A stretch of 64,000 nucleotides of DNA from Sanderia malayensis (GCA_013076295.1 RQOL01000699.1:6262104-6326103); one strand, 5' to 3'; counted from the stretch's first letter, positions 30,282-42,504 are shown. The notes: generated by a model not told the origin, from the sequence alone. A program made the numbers and translations.

Positions 30282-32393
30282 GTACTTGACGCTTTTGATG
30301 GAGGAGCAAACTTCAACGTTTATGTGCGATTCAAATCGCAAAAGAAGATGGCGATTGTGTGGGACAACACAGGTATCATCAAGCCGTCGTTGTCCCTTCT
30401 TGACACTGTTATGCTGGCCTCTACGTCTGTACAATGGACAACCATCAACGTTTGGTTCTGTCTGTTGTACAATTTTCTTGGCAAAATTCTTCTTGCATTT
30501 ATTGTCCTCCATGCATACAGACCGAGGATTCAAATGCCCACATGGTCCGTGCATCATGTGTGTTTTGACCAACTTTCGATATCGGGGATGTTGTTGCTTG
30601 TTGGGAATTTCTGCCAATATCAAGTTGTCAATTTGTTCTGCAGTGCGTGGTTTGTCTTCCTGCGAGAGAAACAGAAGCATGTGTGCATGTGGAAGTCCTC
30701 TCTCTTGAAACTCCACCACATAGACATGAGCTATAAAGGACTTCATGTAAGAGTTCTTGGAGCTTGAGCTGAAATACTCGAGTTACAATGTCAGGTCGAT
30801 CATTGGGCGATTGGTGTGGCAGGATATGTGCGAGGATTTCAGGCCACTTTGGATTAGCAGTCATTGTGAGGAAGATGTCAGGCCTGCCGTATTTTCTGAC
30901 GATAGTCATGGCATCCTGAAAGTTCTGGTACATGTTACTCTGACTGCCTGTGAATGGCGACGGGAGGATTACTACGCTACCAACCTGTATCTCAACAGGC
31001 TGGTTTGGATTCAGGGCATTGGCCATTTGCATCTCTGTGTTTGCGCGTCTGTTTAGATGGTCCATCAGGCCTTGATAACTGTCTACACGCAGTTGCTGTT
31101 GATTTCTAAGTATCCAATTGAGCGTGTTTCCCTCGATCTTTGTGTAAGCGCCTACCAGGTATTGCTGAAACAGCAGTGAGGCAGAATTAAGGGCGGAAAA
31201 TGCATTTCTAACTTGAATTCTGTAGGCATAGAATTCATTTAGAGACACACGTGTGCGACGATTACGATCTTTATCTTGATGGCCGTCTTGCGTGACCTGT
31301 CTTGGGATATCAACATTGTAGCCACGTTCGCCATAGAAAAATGGCAACGGGAAGTCATTGGGTCTGCTGTTGGCTCTCTTGCGTAGAATTTCCTGTGGGT
31401 TCCATCCTTTGTATGTGCTTGTAACTCTCTATCAGCGGGATTGGGAGCTCCTCCGTCATGCGCAGTGTAAATGGCTGCAATTTCCCTTGTAGTTGGACTG
31501 TCGTACCTCCGATATTGATTTGGCCTGCCTGTGACTACCATCTTGAAAGTCGGTATTGGTTTGTTGTTTTGAACTGCTAGGCCTCTCTGCTCTTCCAAAA
31601 TATCGCCCATTGCCTGATAGTGCTGCGCAAACGGGGTTTACGGCCATCAGTTCGTTTTGCAGCAACTGGATGATGTTTTCCTTTAGATTTTGATTGTTGT
31701 CGACTCGTTGTCTCATTGCTTGACAGGTGTCCATGATGTACAAATCTGCGTATTGCGCTGTTCTGTTTTCATTTTGTTCCGGAACGCCTAGAATGGAGTG
31801 AGCATTCATATAACATGTTGCTAAATAAAAACAGAGAAGACCATTGCGATTGTAAAATGAACAGTGAAGGTGTTTATACCTGCCATATGATAAGCTTTTC
31901 CATGGATTGTTATAACAGGCACTCCTCTACCTGCATGTGTTCTCAGCTGGGCTTGCCACGATGCAAATGCCATCATTGAGTTGTACTGCCTGAGATTGGC
32001 AAGAAAATGCCATGAATTGTCAGTTATTAATTCAAACAGACCAAGAATGCTTGGTGAAGGTGGTTGAATTGGTGGCAACGCTATCTTGCCCTCCATGCAG
32101 CACTTGGTGTATTTCCTGCGGGCGTTGTGCTCCTGTTTAAAATACTTTGCACCACAGTGAGGACGTTCTTTGGTCATTTGACTGAGTTGATGTCTTGCAG
32201 GCTCGACATCCACAGGTTGTTGTTGTTGTTGAATACCAACTCTAAGTTGATTGCTGACTGGTTGCTGCAACCGGGCATGTGAATATTGCCTTTTTGAAGG
32301 GTGCGCACCACAGTTGTTGTTTTCATTTGATTGCCGAGGGCACTTCTGATTTCCACGGGTAAATGTAGTTGCTCGTTTCCGTTTTCTTGGCAT
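30282..32393 (-). pseudogene. Helitron Rep, N-terminal and HUH nuclease part
   Basis: N-terminal exon 32393 to about 31877: basic start MPRKRKR, KYTKCCMEGKIALPPIQPPS, LRQYNSMMAFASWQAQL; donor GCAG/GTATAAAC, acceptor TTTATTTAG near 31810. Next: QYADLYIMDTCQAMRQRV, then frameshifts near 31635 and 31355. The Helitron_like_N domain follows (YGERGYNVDIPRQV, NEFYAYRIQVR, LFQQYLVGAYTKIE, YGRPDIFLTMTANPKWPEI). After another shift near 30745 comes the HUH site in ERGLPHAHMLLF. It ends SVKYI at the inverted-repeat insertion. Rep nicks and joins DNA ends in rolling-circle transposition. Confidence 0.9.
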
Positions 32394-33530
32394 ACCGGCC
32401 TCAGGGCAAACAGTGATTTCAAGTTATCTGAAAATGGGAGTTCAGAGTTTAAAAATGAAACGAAACATCATGTGATGAGAACTGCCTCTGTGAATAAGTG
32501 CTTTCGACAAAAAACTGAAAAACACTGACGCCTATTGCATTTCGAGCTCTTATAATAAATGATTCAATTAAATGTTTGACGCAAGCAAAAGTTGAGGGGA
32601 TGAACGTACCTAATATTATGTTTGTGCCAGTGGTGATTTCTGGGGGGGGCGCAGGGAGTGGAGCCCCCCTTGTTAAAATAAATCCTGATTTTGGGGCTCA
32701 GCCCCCCCAAACAATTTCTGTATTTGTGCTCTGCGAAATTTCTTGTTATCCAGAAGTTAAAGTTTAAAGGCCTCGTTTGTAAAGATTCTGATGTCCGTTG
32801 CATGCCACATGTTAATTCTCGTATGGTCGGTGTCTTATTTATAGCTGTTTCTAATCCTTTAAAGGTTTATAAACCATTGTTTGATCTAGTTTGGTTTGTG
32901 TGAGCACGTTTTTCATATTTGCGCCAATGAAAACATGGGTGTGGTCACAAAAAGCCACACCCACTCTGGAGGTTTTGCTTTTCGAGCCCCCGTTGTTAAT
33001 TTTTTTAGAAATCACGACTGGTTTGTGCACTCTGTTTCTTTCAGTGTTTTGAAAATTTCGAAGTCTCATCTTGACAAACTAATAATAATGATGATATTCA
33101 TGTGATAATAAATTGATGGAGGATGGCATGCTTGCACAGAATCATGATAAAGTAGATACGGAATTTTAGTTGTAAGAACTTACCGATAAATAAACAGCTT
33201 TTGAAATGCAAAATAAATTGAAGATTGGATACTTCGATACTATAGATTATTCGATTCGATTGTACTTGTTTACTTGAAAGAATATGAGTAATGATTGTGA
33301 ACGGTCTGTGTAAACTGTCTTTTGTGAATACTTGATGAAAGCGATCAACATGAATTGCCCCGCCTTGGATCTATTGGCTCAGTTTGAGATCATTGTTTTG
33401 TTGTCATGAAATACGTAGAATGACTAATACCAAAATATATCAAATTTCAAATAGTGACGTAAATCCTGACTCGAGGCCAGAACGCCATTCTCTGGAAACA
33501 ACATTTGGGGATGAGATCTCAGTAGTTTAG
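32394..33530. other. Helitron 5' region, noncoding
   Basis: A possible acceptor (CCCATTTTCAG near 32430) precedes the first Rep coding exon. 32640-32720 has long G and C runs around GGAGCCCCCC and GGGGCTCAGCCCCCCC, able to form hairpin or G-quadruplex. A small stem GGGTGTGG/CCACACCC lies at 32937-32963. Otherwise AT-rich. Confidence 0.45.
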
Positions 33531-33954
33531 TTTAACTTGGACACACCTCTGGAAGTAATTGGAACATCGGAAAGCGAAAAACACCGAGCTGCTCGGCGAA
33601 TTCCAGGCTAACGTTATGTGGAATTTTCGAAATGAATTTAAGAAGAATTGCAGAGAAAATCACTCGAGAATCGAGGTGGAAATTTGCTTCCTGTGGCAAG
33701 TCAGGCCGATTCTTTTGAAAAAAACAATAGACTTCCTGGGAACGTTTTCGATTCAGAAAAAGCTGAATATCTCGAAAACAAAAAATAAATTCACCAAAAG
33801 CAATTTTCATTATCTTCCCAAGGATACGTCGAGCAGTTTGGTGCTTTTTCGCGGCGCCCGACCGAAAACTGTAGGAGGAGTTCACCGAGAGCAGAGGGCG
33901 AGTTTTCCTTTGTTTAGAGCACATCACGTGACGACAGCTCTTATATATTATAGA
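33531..33954 (-). other. Helitron 5' terminal region
   Basis: Ends (minus-strand start) TCTATAATATATAAGAGC followed by GTCGTCACGTGATG, resembling the 5' starts of the short elements at 10985 (TCTAATATATATATTCTG, then GTCACATGATG) and 16751 (TCTAATATTACTATTCTG, then GTCACGTGAC). The ORFs in this stretch show no recognisable family. Confidence 0.6.
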
Positions 33955-33958
33955 TTAT

Positions 33959-34080
33959 CAAACCGGCGGACACGTTAAGCAATCCGTTCTAATTAAAGTT
34001 GATTAAGCTGCGATAACATCAGCCGGCGGACACGTTAAGCAATGGGTTCTAATTAAAGTTGCTTAATTTGCGATAAGATC
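33959..34080. repeat. Two direct copies of a 61-bp unit
   Basis: Each holds CCGGCGGACACGTTAAGCAA, GTTCTAATTAAAGTTG and GCGATAA-ATCAG. Copies differ at a few bases. Confidence 0.88.
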
Positions 34081-34087
34081 AGTGGTA

Positions 34088-34124
34088 GGACACGCAAAGA
34101 AAAATAATTTTTCTTTGCGTGTCC
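34088..34124. repeat. Perfect 37-bp palindrome
   Basis: GGACACGCAAAGAAAAAT, one central A, then the exact reverse complement. The first six bases repeat GGACAC from the preceding direct repeats. It would form a long cruciform or a terminator-like hairpin. Confidence 0.9.
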
Positions 34125-34129
34125 GAACC

Positions 34130-34770
34130 ATTCCCCAATCATTCCCCAGAACCATTCCCCAATCATATGATGCATGGAATCCCCAAGTCCCCATTTCCAC
34201 TCTAAGGTTGTTTCAGGTCCATGATGACTTAAATTGAAATCATTGAAAACCTCACAGTTCCCAGCATTGCGAAGGTTGTTCCAGGTCCATGATGATTTAA
34301 ATTGAAATCCTTGAAGTCCTCATAGTTGCAACCATTCCCCGACCACATGGTCCATGGAATCCCCGAGTTCCGGTTTGCATTCCAAGGTTCTTCCAGGTCC
34401 ATGAAGATATAAATTGAAATCATTGAAAACCTCATAGTGGCCAGCATTCCTCGACCACACGGTCCACGGGAGTCCCGAGTTCTGATCTCCATACCAAGGT
34501 TGTTCCAGGTCCATGTTTTCTCTGATGATTTAACTTGAAATCATTCAAATCTTCAAAGTTGCATCCATTCCCGCACAGCATGGTCCATGGAATCCCCGAT
34601 CCCAACTTCCATTCCAAGGTTGTTCTGGGTCCATGTATTCTCCCATGATTTTATTTGAAATGATTCTGATCCTCATATTTCCATCCTTTCCGCCATGGAA
34701 GCCCCGAGGTCTGATTCCATTGCAAGGTTGTTCCAGGTCCATTTTTTCCGTGATGGAAATGTTCATGCAC
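34130..34770. repeat. ~115-bp tandem array, about six copies
   Basis: Unit marks: CATGGTCCATGGAATCCCCG, CCAAGGTTGTTCCAGGTCCA, AAATTGAAATCATT. One copy is shortened to ~66 bp. Minus-strand ORFs through it are periodic and not genes. Confidence 0.9.
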
Positions 34771-35215
34771 TTCTGAGCGTGCCAGAAGCGTCTGGATTTA
34801 AACCGAACGGAGAGAATCGTTGTGATTGAATTGTATATCAGAAAACATAATTGGATCCATTTAATTCGAAATTTCGATTAGAGAATATACAATATTAAAA
34901 ATACAGATCAAATTCGTAAAAACATATTTACAACTACACGAATTCTATGAAAGCAATACAAAAGCGCATTGCGAAAATTTTAGAGGGGTCCAAACGCTAG
35001 ATGCATCTAAACACGCAGTCAAAAATTCATGATATATATAGAAGGGTTTTAAATGGAGGATATCATGAAAGTTTTTAATTGATTCACTCACATATTTCAC
35101 AGACCGCATACACAATTTTGGCGTTTTGAATTGCAACTGAATGGTGGGCACGTTTGCAGTTTAGAATCCATGTGAAGTTGAAGCAATTGTTTCCAGCTCT
35201 AGTACACGTTTATGT
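34771..35215. other. Unique sequence before BEL element
   Basis: No ORF or repeat recognised. The last five bases TATGT (35211-35215) are one half of the BEL target duplication. Confidence 0.5.
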
Positions 35216-35431
35216 TGTCAAGTAGAACACGCATGATTGACAGTAATTCATATGATTGACATTAGTTACCAAACCCCAATTATATTTTATCCTTCTGATC
35301 ATATGTCGCTCACTTTTTATTATTACGTTCATCCTAACATTACGCTTTCGTATTCACGTTTTCATTAGCATTCGATATATCAGTTTTGTATATATTTATC
35401 CGATGTGTTTGTCTTCGTTCCGTTCTCCACA
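35216..35431 (+). repeat. BEL 5' LTR (216 bp)
   Basis: Starts TGTCAAGTAGAACACGC and ends CGTTCTCCACA. About 98 percent identical to 41821-42036 on the opposite strand. Followed by primer site TGGTGCCCTGACCAGG from 35434. Confidence 0.92.
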
Positions 35432-35492
35432 TTTGGTGCCCTGACCAGGATTCCGATTATTGCTGTTCGTCTCTACAATTTTGGTAGCAGAC

Positions 35493-37987
35493 ATGCCGAA
35501 AACGCCGTTTGAAAAACTACAGTTGGAGCGAAGACAACTGAGGCGTAGCTTCACGAAGACTTACAACGAGGCATCAAGTCTATTCAAAAAGGATCGTTTA
35601 TTGAATGAAGAAATAACCTTCCTCAAGACCGCCGCTGCAGCCTTACAAGAGCAATTGAAGGAGTGCCAGAATTTAGACAAAGAATTACGTATCGTCGCCC
35701 TAGATGAAATCGAAGATGAAGATGAATCAGACGCATTCTTTGATGAAGTCACCGAGGTAACAAACAACAACCGAGGTAAGATAAGTAAGCTTGCATTTGT
35801 ATCTCGGAATTTGAAAAGAAAAACGCTTCAACTTTCGTTTCTCAATCTCCAAAATCACAATCTACGTTAACGTTAAGGTCAAAGCTACCCGATTTGCAAC
35901 TGCCAACATTTGACGGAAAAATCACAGATTGGCACGGTTTCTGGGAGAGATTCCAAACCCAAGTAGGCAGTCTATCCGATCTCCCAGCATCTTCAAAATT
36001 CACTTATCTGATTGGTCAGTTACGAGGAGAAGCTCTAAAAACAGTTCAAGGCATTATTCCTTCGGGAGACAATTATACAATTCTAGAAGAAACATTAAAA
36101 GAGAATTTTGGTCACCCCAGACGTATCGTTCGCGCTCACGTGAACAATATTCTCAAAATGACTAAGCCAACACAATCTGCCATTAGTTTAAGGCAATTTT
36201 ATAATGCAGTTATGGGAGACATTCGTTCCCTAGAGGCTTTGAAGATCAACGTTGCGGCTTGCGCTCCCTTTATCATCCCAATACTTGAAGACAAATTGCC
36301 GGGAAAAGTCCGCAGTGCAATTGGCGATTCTGGACAGGGTGTCAATTTCCTCCTTAAACAATTCACTGACAGTTTTCGAGATTACATCGCTCGAGAGGAG
36401 CAAACACAAACAGGGTTTTCCCAAGCTACACTGCCACCCCCGTCTCGTTACGAATCATACGAACATAACGTTTCTAGTACCAGTACTTTATCAACAATGG
36501 TAAACACACGTTGCCAACTTTACAAAGGTCCTCACGCCACGTCCCACTGCACAATACCCGCCAGTGAGAAGTCAGCCGCAGTTATCCGACAAAGCTTATG
36601 CCATAATTGTTTGAACACGGGACATCGTGTTTCTAATTGTAACGCAAGAGGGCGCTGCGCAAAATGCAAAGGCAAGCACCATACTAGCATACATGGCATC
36701 CGTATTCATTCCACTAATACGACCTTTCAACGAAACGCGCAGACGCAAAATCAGGCCCCGTCTCGTACTAATACTCACGCTGCAATAATTACGAATGAAT
36801 CATCTACCACTTCGTCCGCCCCGGAAAACGTTTCCACCGCCAATTCAACATCGCAGCCCATCACGGCAAATTGCGCTCCTTTGTTGAATATCGATACTAA
36901 TGATTGCTTAGATGATAATCCTCCTTATCCGTCTTTGCATATCAACGATAAATCGTCTTTCGTCAATCGTACAGCTAAACTAAAGCCTCCTCAGAGCACT
37001 ATCGCCCCGTCTGAAGCTGTTAATCAACAAATCATTCTTAAAACTGCCAAAGCCGTTGCCATCGCAAACGATAAGAAGTCAAACGCAAATATATTTTTCG
37101 ATGAAGGCTCTCAACGCAGTTACGTACGCGCAGAATTTGCCAATCAGTTGGGATTAAACCCCGAGTCTTATGAGCTTTTATCCGTTTCTGGTTTTGGTGG
37201 GACAATTATGAAACGAAACTATGAGGTATCTACGCTCGGGCTAGAAACTACGTCTGGTGTGGAATTAATCCGAGTTCTCTTCTCTGATGAAATCGTAAAG
37301 CCTATAAATCAGAGTGGCTGTTACAATCTGAAAAATGACTCACGTTTCAAAAAACTCGAACTTGCCAACAATTTCAGCGATGAACACTTTCAAGTTGATA
37401 TTCTAATCGGTGCTGATGCCGCATATCGTTTTCTCGGATCAATTGACAATCAATTTCAAGAGCCTTTCATTCAGAAATCTAAATTTGGACTTGTTATCTC
37501 CGGGCCGTTCCCAAAGCCAATTCCTGAAATGGGAAATCCAGCCCTTTCAGAGGAAATTACTTCGATTCATACAAACGCCGCAAAATCTGTCAATGAAGTC
37601 GATGTTAATAGTGATAAGTCGTTTACTTCCCCTCTTTCATTTGAAAATCTAGTTGACAATGCCGAGCTCTCTGTTCAATTCGAAAAAATTCTGCAACATC
37701 AATCTCTAAATTACGACAACGACAAAAAGAAAGCTAACGCATTTATTCATGATTACCAACAACGCGTTGAATTTCGAGATGGTCAATATTTCGCTCCTTT
37801 GCCCTGGAAAGATGAACACCCTCCGTTGCCATCTAATCTCAGCCTTTGTAAAAACCGTCTTACTCAAGTGACCACACGTTTAAATAAGCTAGGCCTTATG
37901 GACCAATACTGCAAAGTAATGGACGAATATTTAGCTAAAGGGTACATTGAAGAACTTTCGAATTTAAACCAGCCCTGGCCTGAAGAG
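35493..37987 (+). pseudogene. BEL gag and protease
   Basis: First frame 35493 to about 35800: a coiled-coil start (MPKTPFEKLQLERRQLRRSF) with an acidic end. A frameshift near 35800 leads to the main frame ending at 37990: DUF1759-type gag (QLPTFDGKITDWHGFWERF, EALKTVQGIIPS, NFGHPRRIV); zinc knuckles CHNCLNTGHRVSNC and CAKCKGKHHTSIH; a Thr/Ser/Asn-rich linker; DUF1758-type protease with NIFFDEGSQRSYVRAEFA, where the usual Asp-Ser-Gly reads Asp-Glu-Gly, and DILIGADAAY; then RT approach EHPPLPSNLSLCKNRL. It stops at 37990 just before RT. Confidence 0.88.
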
Positions 37988-37989
37988 TG

Positions 37990-39774
37990 ATGTCGCTATT
38001 TGCCGCACTTCTTTGTTCTGAAAGATTCCAAAACGACCCCCCTGCGTATTGTTTTTGCAGCTAATTCTGGAAAAGTGAGTCTCAACAATTGCCTATATAC
38101 CAGACCGTGTCTCTTAAACAATCTCGTAGAGCTACTTCACAGATTTCGCTTTCCGCAATACGCCTTCGTAGCGGATATACAGCACGCATTTTTACACGTA
38201 AAGCTGCGTGAAGAAGATCGTCCCTTTGTTCGTTTTCTTTGGTATAAAGACAATTATCCTACTAAAGACATTTGTGTCTACACTTACACCACCATTGTCT
38301 TTCGTCATACAAGTAGCCCTATGTCCTTAGGAGCCGTTCTATTACATCATTTGGAACAATTTCGTACTCCAGTCGCTGTTGACATTTCAGAGAAGCTTTA
38401 TGTTGATAACCTCCTTTCCGGCATTGATAACGAGGCAGATACGATATCATATTTTCACGAAGCACGTCATCTTATGCTACGAGGCAATTTCGTTCTTCGC
38501 CAATGGTGTTCAAATTCTAAATTACTGTGTGACCTTGCAAAAGAACACAGCACAAGTACCAAGTCCTTTATTGTTTCTATTTTGGGACTTTCCTGGAACA
38601 CACGTAACAATGATATCTCGTTTCCAGCGTTAACCTTCGCTTCAGCCAGCACCACACAAAACGCAAGGTCCTCAGCATGACAAGCAAATTGTACGATCCT
38701 CTCAGCATGTTGTCCCCTGTTACACTAATAGCTCACCTTTACATTGCCGCTTTATGGGACGAAAAGTTTGGTTGGGATCAACCTTTGCCCCCCAGTCAAG
38801 TCGCAAAATGGCAGAAAATCCAAAATGATCTACAAGCTGCTTCAGAGGTCCACTTTCCACGCTGGATCAGTTTCGCCAAAGCCCAACCAGTAGCCCTACA
38901 CGTTTTTACTGATGCCAGTAAGTCTGCCCTTGGTGTCACAGCTTACCTCACTCAGGGAGCCAGCAGTTTTCTACTTGGTTCAAAGTCCAAGTTAGTTGCT
39001 CGCAACAAAATCAACCTCACAATTCCACAGGTAGAATTAAGTGCTATGTTCCTTGGCTCACAATATTGTGACACTCTTCTCAACATCCTCACGAAAGATT
39101 TCCAAAGTGTTTCTGTCCATCTGTGGACGGACTCAGAAATTGCGCTATTTTGGCTCAACTCGAAGCGCAAGCTGAAGCAATTCGTTCAAAACAAAGTCGA
39201 TGCAATCAATAGCAAATTTCCGTCGTCATTCTGGGGACACACCTCCTCCACAGATAATCCTGCTGATCTTGCCTCACGTGGTTGTTCCACTGTATTGCTT
39301 GCAACCTCAGCCTTGTGGCAGCATGGGCCTAAATGGCTTTGCGATCCACCATCCTGGCCACTCTGGCCAAAACCTTCCACATCGTCTACCGTGGTTCTTA
39401 GCGCCGTCATTGACCAACATGTGCACACACAAGAATTCAGTATCGGAAATGTTATCGATGTTAACCGCTTCAATAGTTATTCGCGACTATTAGCAACGTC
39501 TGTCTACGTTTATCGCTTTTGTCACCGGACCGGCACAACCGGACCCCCAACTACATCTGAAATTGAAGCTATCGAGCGCGCATGGTTCAAATCTGAACAG
39601 TTACGCTGTTATCCACAAGTTGTTTCGTACCTTTCATCCCACGATTCACATGACAAGAAGATTGCGCCACCAATCGTACGTCAATTAAATTTGTTTCTCG
39701 ACAATGAAAATGAAAACCTAATGAACAATTATACCCAGAAGAGGATCGAAATCGGCCAATCAGAAAAGAGGTGA
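37990..39774 (+). pseudogene. BEL RT, RNase H and start of integrase
   Basis: 38000-38680: PLRIVFAANSGKVSLNNCLY, FVADIQHAFLHVKLREEDRP and the active site EKLYVDNLLSG (YVDN, normal for BEL). 38677-39774 in a new frame: TSKLYDPLSMLSPVTLIA; RNase H VFTDASKSALGVTAY, LWTDSEIALFWL and DNPADLASRGC; integrase approach YRFCHRTGTTG and LRCYPQVVSYL. It breaks at LFLDNENENL, before the zinc site and catalytic core. Two in-frame breaks show it is inactive. Confidence 0.88.
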
Positions 39775-41820
39775 GTGATTGGTAAAGTGCGAAATAACCA
39801 ATCATCACCGGTGACCGAGCAATAGATTATTGAAAGAGTCCCAGTATTTCGAGGATTTCGATCCTCTTCGATATTGAGAAGACATTTCTGTAAAGCTTAC
39901 TTCATAAATTAATAATATAGGGACAGATAATTGACAGACATCAGCTCAATTCCTACTGGTTGAATCTTTTTCAAACATTTTTCTTAAGAGCTGTGCCAGG
40001 GTGAATGCCATAGCCATCAGCATCGGATCTCTGTTGTCACAAAAGCAACAACTTAAGCTTAGAATCCTGTTGGCAATGAAAACTAAATTAATATCTTATC
40101 ATATGTGAATACAACATAAATTGCTATTTGTTGAAATTTGTCAGATTCGCAAAACTCAATGGATACTCATAATTAAAGTGTAAAAAATTGACAAACGGTG
40201 TAAATCTTCTTTACACAGGGCGCTGTCGGATAAAAGGGTCAATTTACTTACATTTTGATCACCTCAAGGAAGTTCGGAAAACTGCCGATCAGGTTTTTAT
40301 TGATCGCAACAGACATTGCTTTGATGTTGTTGTCGATGATGACGTACGTTAATTTTGTCACAAATAGTAACGAGTAGTATCTCTACTATACTAAAACGTG
40401 AGCGGTGACGGAAACCGAGGTCAAAGACCCCCAGCGATGGGAGCTTTCTGACACTACTCCTAAAATTCCCCTGATAAGTTCTTTTCGAAAACCACTCATA
40501 ATTCTTTCCAGTAATGTGTATGTGTGCATAAACATTTTGTTTTTCGAAATTGCTTTTCGTTTTCCAGATATTTTTGGTTTTCTACTTGGAAAATTCTTCC
40601 GGCCTTTGTTTTCCTCTCATCTGTGCTTTGTGTAATTTGTCAGATACTGCCGTGCCGAGGCTTTTGTTTTGCGTGCCAGGGGGATGTCCCGAGCCTGGAT
40701 GCGTACCAAAGCATTGAGTCGAACAAAACGTGTTGTGCTGAGCAACCCCCGTGGCTAAATGCATTCCAAATGACGTCGTGCTTCTGGAAAGGTCAATCGT
40801 GCGTTGTTTACCGTTTTTGAAACAATGAATCCCTGTTGCGTTTCACACTAATCCGACAGCCTCTTTTGTTAATGTGGCCTTTGACTGACGAGGAAGTTGT
40901 TTCCTTCCTTGAGCCAGCGTGCAGTGGATGTCCGTTTTCGAATTTGGGACGGGACAAACCGAATGAAATTATTTCGTTTTGTGGCTGCGTTTTATTTTTG
41001 CTGCCGTTTTACTCGAGATTCCAAACTAAAAGCTTCTCAGGATTTAACTGGTAAGTTGCTAAGTTGTTTCTATTTGCCTCTACTAAACTTCTCTGTATCC
41101 TTATTTTGTTTTCGATTTATTCTGATCCGTTGTTTACAGAACTTTCTGGGCGATCTAAAATTCTGAACAATTTATTGCTTTACAAATCTTTTCAATACTA
41201 AATCGAATGCTAAAACCATGAATTGTCAATTTCTGCTTTTATATTTACAGGTCTGGATGCAACCATCTAAACAACGAATTTCAGAAACGGCAATTTCGTG
41301 ATTTCACTCCAACGAAGCCATTCAAAGTACATGCAGTTGTCTAAAAGCTCTTCTGCCCTTCCTTGCAATCACCCGGAATTTTACTTGGAGCTTGCTATTC
41401 AGAACTGTTTCCCAAAGAACTTCACTGGTAAGTGGCTAAGTTTTTTCTATATTTCCCCCTCAGTTGTATTGATTTATTCAGCTCAGATTCCCTCATCAAC
41501 AACTCGCTTTTCAAATTTCTCCAGCCGTGCAATAAATTTTCAAAATTTCACTCATATTCTCTATAAGTTGACTCTGATTTGTTTGAGAGAGCTCTGATCG
41601 ATGAATACTAAAATTCCAAATCGATTTTTGCAGATTTGGATGTGAAACTCTAATTTGCGAGACTCGAAAACAGCTACTTTCATTTTGCATGGAAGCACGG
41701 TGTGCCGAGAAGCATGCAAATCCCCCGAAACGCTTTCTCCTTGGCATCCGGAGAATTACTGACCATCCGAAGGCTAAAGTAGTGGATTTCAATCACGTCA
41801 TTTTCGTTCTCGATAACATA
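39775..41820 (-). other. Inverted flank of the BEL insertion
   Basis: Orientation follows from the BEL inversion. It contains a third fragment of the P-loop gene (39893-40385) and about 1.4 kb without recognised genes. Two diverged modules near 41040-41060 and 41420-41450 share ACTGGTAAGT-GCTAAGT-TTTCTAT. The last five bases (ACATA, 41816-41820) are the inverted TATGT target duplication. Confidence 0.6.
39893..40385 (-). pseudogene. P-loop gene, fragment copy 3
   Basis: Reverse-complement match to 17300-17790: exon 5 (LMLMAMAFTLAQLLRKMF region), its intron, and the end of exon 4 (AINKNLIGSFPNFLEVIKM), with intron 3 joined directly to exon 4 by a deletion. Flanking intron sequence is copied too, so this is a DNA-level duplicate. 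Confidence 0.75.
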
Positions 41821-42036
41821 TGTGGAGAACGGAACGAAGACAAACACATCGGATAAATATATACAAAACTGATATATCGAATACTAATGAAAACGTGAAT
41901 ACGAAAGCGTAATGTTAGGATGAACGTAATAATAAAAAGTGAGCAACATATGATCAGAACCATAAAATATAATTGGGGTTTGGTAACTAATGTCAATCAT
42001 ATGAATTACTGTCAATCATGCGTGTTCTACTTGACA
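41821..42036 (-). repeat. BEL 3' LTR, inverted (216 bp)
   Basis: Exact-length partner of 35216-35431 with about four differences, in opposite orientation. The polypurine-like GGCCGGGCCCCAG precedes it on the minus strand, as expected before a 3' LTR. Confidence 0.92.
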
Positions 42037-42057
42037 TACTGGGGCCCGGCCAAAAAG

Positions 42058-42504
42058 CTAATCATGCGACTGATCTATTAGCTGGGCAAAGATTTTGTCT
42101 CGAGCAGCGGCAGCTGCGGTACGTTTCGGACGTGTTGTGGCCGTAGAGTGTTCTGCATGTCCTTCAGACACGTTAGGTTCCTTGTGTGGTTTTCCAACAT
42201 TCAGTTCTAATGCATAGAGTTTGATAACCGATCGCGTTGTGTGTCCGTTTGCTGTGCGTTTACATGTGGCTCTACAAAGATGATCAGAGCCATACAACAA
42301 CTTTATGACGACACCCAGTGGCCAGCGATGTCGCGGCGAATCTGTATCTGCAACGAGGACCAAATCACCTTCTTGCAGAACATTTTTAGACGGATGTGTC
42401 TTGTTGTTGTGGTGAGCATGTGTTTCACGAGGGAGTGATAAGTATTCAGTTTTAAAACGCTGAAGAAAATGGTGATACAAGGTCATGAGGTACAAACCAA
42501 CCAC
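42058..42504 (-). pseudogene. BEL pol C-terminus (DUF5641), inverted
   Basis: RFKTEYLSLPRETHAHHN, NVLQEGDLVLVADTDSPR, HRWPLGVVIKLL and SVIKLYALELNV are the DUF5641 signature found after BEL integrase. A further stretch upstream (AYNDMCVCQ, to about 42560) may belong to it. The integrase core between this and 39774 is missing, so the inversion removed some sequence. Confidence 0.85.

Larger units (their letters stand above)
20270..33954 (-). mobile_element. 13.7-kb autonomous-type Helitron, nested and inactivated
   Basis: Minus-strand element from 5' TCTATAATATATAAGAGC (33954) to 3' CTAG (20270-20273), with flanks A and T as expected for Helitron insertion between A and T. It encodes a Rep-helicase in the proper order and keeps spliceosomal introns. 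Interruptions: a Gypsy element in the helicase and a giant inverted-repeat element in Rep, both with target duplications that restore the reading frame. At least three frameshifts in Rep show it is dead. Confidence 0.75.
35216..39774 (+). mobile_element. BEL/Pao retrotransposon, 5' part in original orientation
   Basis: 5' LTR (216 bp), primer site, gag, protease, RT, RNase H and the start of integrase. It ends near 39774 where inverted DNA begins. The missing 3' end lies inverted at 41821-42504. One TATGT target copy precedes the LTR here and the other follows the inverted LTR, so both parts are one insertion. Confidence 0.88.

Noticed and set aside
20300..34770. CRISPR-like repeat arrays at 20.3 and 34.1 kb
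   Set aside because: Whole units diverge together with no fixed-repeat/unique-spacer pattern, and the genome is eukaryotic.
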